Assembly (NCBI GenBank): GCA_016207665.1
Contig: JACQPG010000055.1
Coordinates: 1 to 35,183 of the forward strand
From: Elusimicrobiota bacterium
Lineage (GTDB): Bacteria > Elusimicrobiota > Elusimicrobia > UBA1565 > UBA9628
Direction of reading: 5' to 3'
Length of the DNA: 35,183 bases
The notes under the pieces were generated by a model. That model saw nothing but the letters and a program-made list of their open reading frames with translations. It was not told the DNA's origin and did no database searches. Numbering within the stretch: position 1 is the first letter of the stretch; the number at the start of each line of letters is the position of its first letter. Positions 30,759-35,183 of this stretch are shown here, piece after piece. The position numbers and the translations under genes were made by a program.

Positions 30759-33700
30759 CTATTTGAGCAGCGCGTCGACCATGGGTCCCAGATGGGCCTG
30801 GACGGCGCGGGCCTTGGCTCCATACTCCCTGGCCTTCTCTCGGCTCTTAAGCTTGAGCCCGGTCTTGAGCAGGTTCAACCAGATATCCGCATCCCCTGGA
30901 TCCGCCTCGACGGCCTTGAGATATTGCTTCTCCGCCGAGGCATAATCGCCGGATATGAAGGCCAGATTGCCAAGATTGTTCAGGGCGGCGGCGTTCTTTG
31001 GATCGGACACCAGGACCTTGCTGAAATGCTCGCCCGCGGCATCCGGACGGCCGGCCTGATGCTCGAGAATCCCGAGATCGATGCGCGTGTCGAGATCGCC
31101 TGAATTTTCCTTGAGCTTGGCCTCGTAATGCTTCTTGAGAAAAGCGTAGCGAGCCTGGCTCAATGCCGAAAGCTCTTGCGACAGCCTCTTTTCGACGCCA
31201 TCGCCCTTGGGAGGATCCGCGCTCCAGGAGCTGGCCGGGAGAGTGGCCGGCTCGAAGCTCTCCCAAGCGCGGCGGATGTCGATGATCTTGACCTTGCCCT
31301 TGGCATGCTCGGTCCTAAAGGCGTAGGAGGCCTTGCGCACGGCCTCGGTGAAGGGCTTCCCTATCAAGGTGGCTTCCACCGGCACCCAATAGCCGCCGTC
31401 ATGAAAGATCAAGTCCTCCTCCGCCATCCCGGCATCGGCGACATCGTCCGCCTCGGTCTCGAACATGAACGCCATATGGCCCGGATAATCCAGTATCTGC
31501 GACCGGACCTTCCCGGCGTCTAGCATGGAGACGAGCAGCGTGGTCAGGTCATCGCATTGCCCGCTCTTGCGCTTGAGAGTCTCCCGAGGGAATTGTGTGT
31601 TGTCCACGGGATAATTCGGATCCTCCGAGACGGCGGCATAAGGACTGTTCGGATTTTCCAGGAAGCGCACGCCGTGCTCGGAGAGCGCATTCCATAGATG
31701 AAGGGCATTGACGGCGTTGGCATTGAGAGCCTCCGCGGACTCCTTGCGGGGCGCGGCTCTAAGCGCCTCCTGGGCGAACTCCAGCACGGGCGGGTCCTTG
31801 GGCGTAATAAAGGTCGCGATGCGCTGGGGATTGTCCCAGGTGATCGCGTTGCGGGAATAGATTCTCAGGGGCTTGGTCAGGGTGAGCACCTTGGACTGGC
31901 CTTCCTCGAAATAGGTCAAGGAAAACTCGGCCTGGACCGGGGTATCCTCGCTGACGTCCAATATCTTGTTGTTCAAGGTGGCGATCAGGGGGATCGAAAC
32001 GGTCTGGCGAGACTCGAGCTTGGCTATCTCTTGATCGTAGCCGAAATCCATGAATTCCATCAGCCGGAAGCTGAATTTCACCTTCTGGAACGGCACGTTG
32101 ACGTTGTTGCTGATGACAGCCGCGCCGATTGGATTCTTGAGATACCACTTATAATTGGCCGAGAAGATGTTCCCGATCGTCACCGAGGAAATCTCGACGG
32201 GGGAACGGTTGAAGGCGCCGGCCACCAGCACCTCGGCCGCCGGTCCGGGCACGCCCACATCCTTGGTTCTCGCTTCAGTGGCCACACGATAAAAATAGCT
32301 CTTGTGCGCCGCCACGGCCGAGTCCTCGTACTGATTCGCGGTCGCCGAGCCCACAAGCTCATAGGGTCCTTGAGCTTGGGTCGCCCGAAAGACCCGATAA
32401 CCGGCGGCCCAGGAGTCCCTCACGGGCTCCCAGGAAAGCGCGACCATTCCCTCCTTGCTGGCGGTCGAGAGCGCGGGAGGAGCCATGAGCAAGGGGTGGA
32501 GGTCGAACGAAAGGACCTTGCCCTTCCCCTTATCCGCCACCAAGAGACGATGTCCCGCGATGGCGATGGCCACGGGCTCCCGCAGCTCCTTTTCCCCTTC
32601 TCCGCCCGAGAGAAGGTCGGTCATCCATTGGCCCTCGCGGGTGAACACCGAGATCCTGCGCAATGTCGTGTCGAGCACGTAAAGATAGCCGTGAGGATCG
32701 AAGGCCACGGCTTCCGGAGACCTGAACTGCCCGGGGCCGGAGCCCTCCTCGCCCCAAGCGGACAAGAAGGCGCCCGAGGGCTCGCATTTGAAGACCTTCT
32801 TGAGCCGCTTGTCCGTGAAATAGACGAATCGAGCCGGGTCCCAGGCCACGCCCACGGGCTCGGAGACCTCGTATTTGTCAAGCTTGGGCCCTATGGCGAA
32901 GAGAAAAACCCCCTCCGGATTGAAGGCGTCTATCCGCCGGTTGCCGGCGTCGGCGACATAGATCGTGCCTTGATCGTTGACGGCCACGCCCTTGGGCTCG
33001 CGGACCCGGCCTTCTTTCTTGCTGCTGTCGAAAAATCCCGCGCTCTCGGCCAGGTTCGATTTCCAGGAGCCGTCCAAGCCGAAGACCTGGATGCGATTAT
33101 TGGGCGTATCCGAGGCGAAGATGCCCAACTTGGCGCTCACGGCAAGCCCCAGGCTTCTCTTGGTGGCCGCCCCTCCCTGTCCCTCCTTCCCGCCGAACTT
33201 GGCCTTGACCTTTCCCTCGGGATCGATCAAGACGAAATGATTCTCCCCGCCCAGATAGGCGTAAACATCCTCCCCATGCGGCGCCAGGGTCCAGGCCCTG
33301 ATCGGCCAGCTCCGGCTCGGACCCGAGATCAATATCTTGGTCTGGGCGTTCGCCGCCAGAGCCCGGACCTTGAGCTTGTTATGTATCTCCACCCGGTCGA
33401 CCCGCGAATTTCCCGAATCGAGCACCAGCAGCCTTTGCTCGGCATCGATGGAGATGGCTTGGAGCCTCTTGTACTGGCCAGGACCCGCTCCCCGGCTGCC
33501 GAATCGGCCTAAAACCGATCCCTCAGGGCTTTGCTCGACGACCTTGCTGTTGTCGTCATCGAGGAGGTAGAAATAGCCGTAGCCGTCCACCACGAAATCG
33601 GCGCCCGAAAACTTGAACTCCTTGGCCGGCTTTCCCGAGGCGTCGAATCTCTGGATCCTGGAATTGCCGCGGTCAAACACATAGAGCTGATCCGCGGCGT

Positions 33701-34217
33701 CGACCACGATCTTGGCCGGAGAGTCGAGCTTTCCGAGGCCCTTGCCTGGAGACCCTATGACCGCCAGCAGTATGCCCTCGCCGGTGAAGACCTGTATCCT
33801 GTCGTTGCCGGTGTCGGCCACGTAGACGCGGCCATCCGCCCCCACGGCCACCGACTCCGGATATTTCAAGCGGCCCGGCTCGGAGCCCTTGGCGCCGAAA
33901 GAGCCCGCCGGGACGCCGTCCTCGCTGAAAACCTGTATCTTGGAGTTTCCGGTATCGGCCACGTAAAGCCGGCCGTCGGGCCCGACCGCCAGGCCCTTGG
34001 GACCGGAGAACGCTCCGGCGGACTTGAGCCATTTCCCGGAAAGATCGTAGACGTGGAAAGAACCCTTCTTGTTGTCCAGCACGTAAACACGGGAGGGACC
34101 GGCGGCCAAGGCCGTGGCCTTGGCGGGAGCCTCGGCCTTGAAGCTGCTCAAGAACTGGATCGCATCATAGGCGTACGACGGCGAGACCGACACGAGTAGG
34201 AATGCCAGCAAAATCAT
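30759..34217 (-). CDS. Large exported NHL / FN3 / transglutaminase-like / TPR protein
   Basis: 1152 residues from ATG 34217, preceded by a G-rich GGGAG only three bases upstream; a TTG at 34241 is in frame. Signal peptide 1-16 (LAFLLVSVSPSYA). NHL beta-propeller repeats run from about 40 to 575, with the repeated GPDGRLYVADTGNSKIQVF pattern (at least eight blades recognisable, so perhaps two propellers). A fibronectin III domain spans about 580-667 (LSWEPV...AGYRVFRA...YFYRVATEA), then an unrecognised beta-rich domain to about 800. A transglutaminase-like domain at about 830-950 has Cys888 (KSGQCDDL), His914 (YPGHMAF) and Glu948 (VPVEATL). TPRs (about 1043-1138) follow. It probably acts in the periplasm or at the surface. 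gatB ends 25 bases upstream. Confidence 0.88.
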   Translation of the reverse strand: MILLAFLLVSVSPSYAYDAIQFLSSFKAEAPAKATALAAGPSRVYVLDNKKGSFHVYDLSGKWLKSAGAFSGPKGLAVGPDGRLYVADTGNSKIQVFSEDGVPAGSFGAKGSEPGRLKYPESVAVGADGRVYVADTGNDRIQVFTGEGILLAVIGSPGKGLGKLDSPAKIVVDAADQLYVFDRGNSRIQRFDASGKPAKEFKFSGADFVVDGYGYFYLLDDDNSKVVEQSPEGSVLGRFGSRGAGPGQYKRLQAISIDAEQRLLVLDSGNSRVDRVEIHNKLKVRALAANAQTKILISGPSRSWPIRAWTLAPHGEDVYAYLGGENHFVLIDPEGKVKAKFGGKEGQGGAATKRSLGLAVSAKLGIFASDTPNNRIQVFGLDGSWKSNLAESAGFFDSSKKEGRVREPKGVAVNDQGTIYVADAGNRRIDAFNPEGVFLFAIGPKLDKYEVSEPVGVAWDPARFVYFTDKRLKKVFKCEPSGAFLSAWGEEGSGPGQFRSPEAVAFDPHGYLYVLDTTLRRISVFTREGQWMTDLLSGGEGEKELREPVAIAIAGHRLLVADKGKGKVLSFDLHPLLMAPPALSTASKEGMVALSWEPVRDSWAAGYRVFRATQAQGPYELVGSATANQYEDSAVAAHKSYFYRVATEARTKDVGVPGPAAEVLVAGAFNRSPVEISSVTIGNIFSANYKWYLKNPIGAAVISNNVNVPFQKVKFSFRLMEFMDFGYDQEIAKLESRQTVSIPLIATLNNKILDVSEDTPVQAEFSLTYFEEGQSKVLTLTKPLRIYSRNAITWDNPQRIATFITPKDPPVLEFAQEALRAAPRKESAEALNANAVNALHLWNALSEHGVRFLENPNSPYAAVSEDPNYPVDNTQFPRETLKRKSGQCDDLTTLLVSMLDAGKVRSQILDYPGHMAFMFETEADDVADAGMAEEDLIFHDGGYWVPVEATLIGKPFTEAVRKASYAFRTEHAKGKVKIIDIRRAWESFEPATLPASSWSADPPKGDGVEKRLSQELSALSQARYAFLKKHYEAKLKENSGDLDTRIDLGILEHQAGRPDAAGEHFSKVLVSDPKNAAALNNLGNLAFISGDYASAEKQYLKAVEADPGDADIWLNLLKTGLKLKSREKAREYGAKARAVQAHLGPMVDALLK

Positions 34218-34242
34218 CGACTCCCCCCCAAAGAACGTCAAA

Positions 34243-35183
34243 TCAACAGCCGAGCGCTTCCTTAATGAGGCGATTGACCAAGGCCGGATTGGCCTTGCCC
34301 TTGGAGAGCTTCATCACCGCCCCCACGATCGCGCCTATGGCGCGGTCCTTGCCCGCCTTCACGTCTTCCGCGGCGCGGGCGTTGGCCTTGATCGCCTCCT
34401 CCACCCAAAGCTTGACTTGACCCTCGTCGCTGACCTGGGACAAGCCCAATTCGGCCACCAAATCCTCGGCCGCGCGGCGCGTCTCCCACATCTTGGCGAA
34501 AACGTCCTTGGCCAGCTTGCTCGAAAGCACGCCTTTGTCCACCAGGGCGGCCAGGCGGCCCAAATGGGGCGCCGCTATCGGGACGTCCGCGATCTCGACG
34601 CGCTCCGCGTTGATCCTTCCCAGGAGCTCGGTGGTCATGAGGTTCGCCAAGGTCTTGGCTGACTCGGCTCCCGAGCTCGCCGCGGCGGCCTCGAAATAAT
34701 CCGCCAACGCCCGGTCCGACGTCAGCACCTCGCAATCGTAGGAGGATAGCCGGAAATCCTTGATAAGTCTAGACCTACGAGCGACCGGGCCCTCGGGCAG
34801 CCCGCTCTTGACGCGGCTGATCCACTCGGCCTCCGCGGCCAGCGGCAACAGATCGGGATCGGGGAAGTACCGGTAGTCGTGGGCCTCCTCCTTGGAGCGC
34901 ATGGAAAACGTCGCCTGCCGGGCCGCGTCCCACAGGCGCGTCTCCTGGATCAATCGCTGTCCGGCCTCGACGGCCTCGACCTGCCTCCTGAATTCGAACT
35001 CCAGGGCGTCGCGCACATTCTTGAAGGAGTTCAGGTTCTTGATCTCGGAACGGACGCCGAACCGGGTCTCCCCCTTCTCCCGCACCGAAATATTGGCGTC
35101 GCAGCGCATTTCTCCCTTCTCCATGTCGCAGCGCGAAACTCCGGCGAACTGCAGCACGGCCTTGAGTGCGTTGAGATAGGCGT
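34243..35183 (-). CDS. gatB: Asp-tRNA(Asn)/Glu-tRNA(Gln) amidotransferase subunit B, 5' part missing
   Basis: The C-terminal 313 residues; reading continues past the window edge (AYLNALKAVLQFAGVS at the start of what is seen), so the gene is cut by the window and not broken. GVSRCDMEKGEMRCDANISV, KNLNSFKNV and YRYFPDPDLLPL are GatB signatures, followed by the tail and YqeY-like domain ending in NPALVNRLIKEAL. GatCAB amidates Glu-tRNA(Gln) or Asp-tRNA(Asn), fitting the tRNA-Gln in the window and a lack of direct glutaminylation. It is probably transcribed with the NHL protein gene (25-base gap). Confidence 0.96.
   Translation of the reverse strand, partial: AYLNALKAVLQFAGVSRCDMEKGEMRCDANISVREKGETRFGVRSEIKNLNSFKNVRDALEFEFRRQVEAVEAGQRLIQETRLWDAARQATFSMRSKEEAHDYRYFPDPDLLPLAAEAEWISRVKSGLPEGPVARRSRLIKDFRLSSYDCEVLTSDRALADYFEAAAASSGAESAKTLANLMTTELLGRINAERVEIADVPIAAPHLGRLAALVDKGVLSSKLAKDVFAKMWETRRAAEDLVAELGLSQVSDEGQVKLWVEEAIKANARAAEDVKAGKDRAIGAIVGAVMKLSKGKANPALVNRLIKEALGC

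Noticed and set aside
31698-33512. 604-codon open frame on the plus strand
   Set aside because: It lies wholly opposite the NHL/transglutaminase gene. Its translation is Gly/Arg/His/Leu-rich with no recognisable domain, as expected for the antisense of GC-rich DNA; the minus-strand protein has clear domains.
34243-35183. gatB as a broken gene
   Set aside because: The coding frame continues in register to the last base of the window with GatB sequence; the missing 5' part is due to the window edge.
1-35183. Defence system, prophage, IS element or CRISPR array
   Set aside because: No transposase, integrase, phage or cas-like protein and no spaced direct repeats were seen; all regions read as chromosomal core or lineage-specific genes.

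Overview
The window is one contiguous, gene-dense stretch of a GC-rich bacterial chromosome. No insertion sequence, phage gene, CRISPR array or rRNA was seen, and no stretch above 300 bases lacks a gene. The cell is probably diderm: there are two heptose-precursor genes (gmhA, rfaE2), a TPR protein with a LolB-like C-terminal domain, several exported proteins and a lipoprotein. SpoVG, which is not a proteobacterial gene, sits in the same cluster. My best guess is a free-living, GC-rich member of Elusimicrobiota or a nearby uncultured diderm phylum. That is inference from gene content and order; a marker-gene tree would settle it.

Layout. (1) 78-2382, plus strand: a PduO-type cobalamin adenosyltransferase and a two-gene DrrAB-like ABC exporter, with start/stop overlaps. 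(2) 2391-3621, plus: a good extended -10 promoter driving a DUF1189-like membrane protein and a lipoprotein that resembles the C-terminal domain of the cytochrome c maturation factor CycH/CcmI. (3) 13890-3629, minus: a continuous run of about 10 kb, tsaE-tsaB-rimI-(TPR+LolB)-ispE-spoVG-tRNAGln(TTG)-glmU-prs-rplY-pth-(72 aa membrane protein)-pmbA. Most joints overlap or are shorter than 40 bases. It combines the Firmicutes order (ispE, spoVG-glmU-prs-ctc-pth) with the gamma-proteobacterial order (TPR-lolB-ispE-tRNAGln-prs-rplY-pth). It covers precursors for cell wall (UDP-GlcNAc), isoprenoids (IspE) and nucleotides (PRPP), plus translation quality control and t6A tRNA modification. (4) 13936-16715: small exported or regulatory proteins in mixed orientation (an unknown periplasmic protein, an alpha/beta hydrolase, a Cys-rich exported protein, a cNMP-binding-fold protein). 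(5) 16796-28555, plus: a second continuous run, HEAT protein, GAF-HD-GYP, rsmI, tsaC, glyA, two tandem response regulators, mtnP, add, cdd, an AccB-like protein without a biotin-accepting lysine, a zinc-ribbon membrane protein, accC, gmhA, rfaE2. Neighbours are joined mostly by ATGA-type overlaps. (6) 30084-28591 (ctpA-type protease), then 35183-30228, minus: gatB (cut by the window edge), a 1152-residue exported NHL/FN3/transglutaminase/TPR protein and a small exported protein.

Main points of interest: the BCCP-like protein beside an intact accC carries Gln where biotinyl-Lys should be; the large NHL-FN3-transglutaminase-TPR protein appears to keep a catalytic triad; two divergent promoters at 16715-16796 both place the predicted transcription start exactly on the start codon (leaderless mRNAs); two paralogous receiver-only response regulators sit inside a nucleoside-salvage operon without a kinase; and the TPR+LolB fusion lies at a conserved position.
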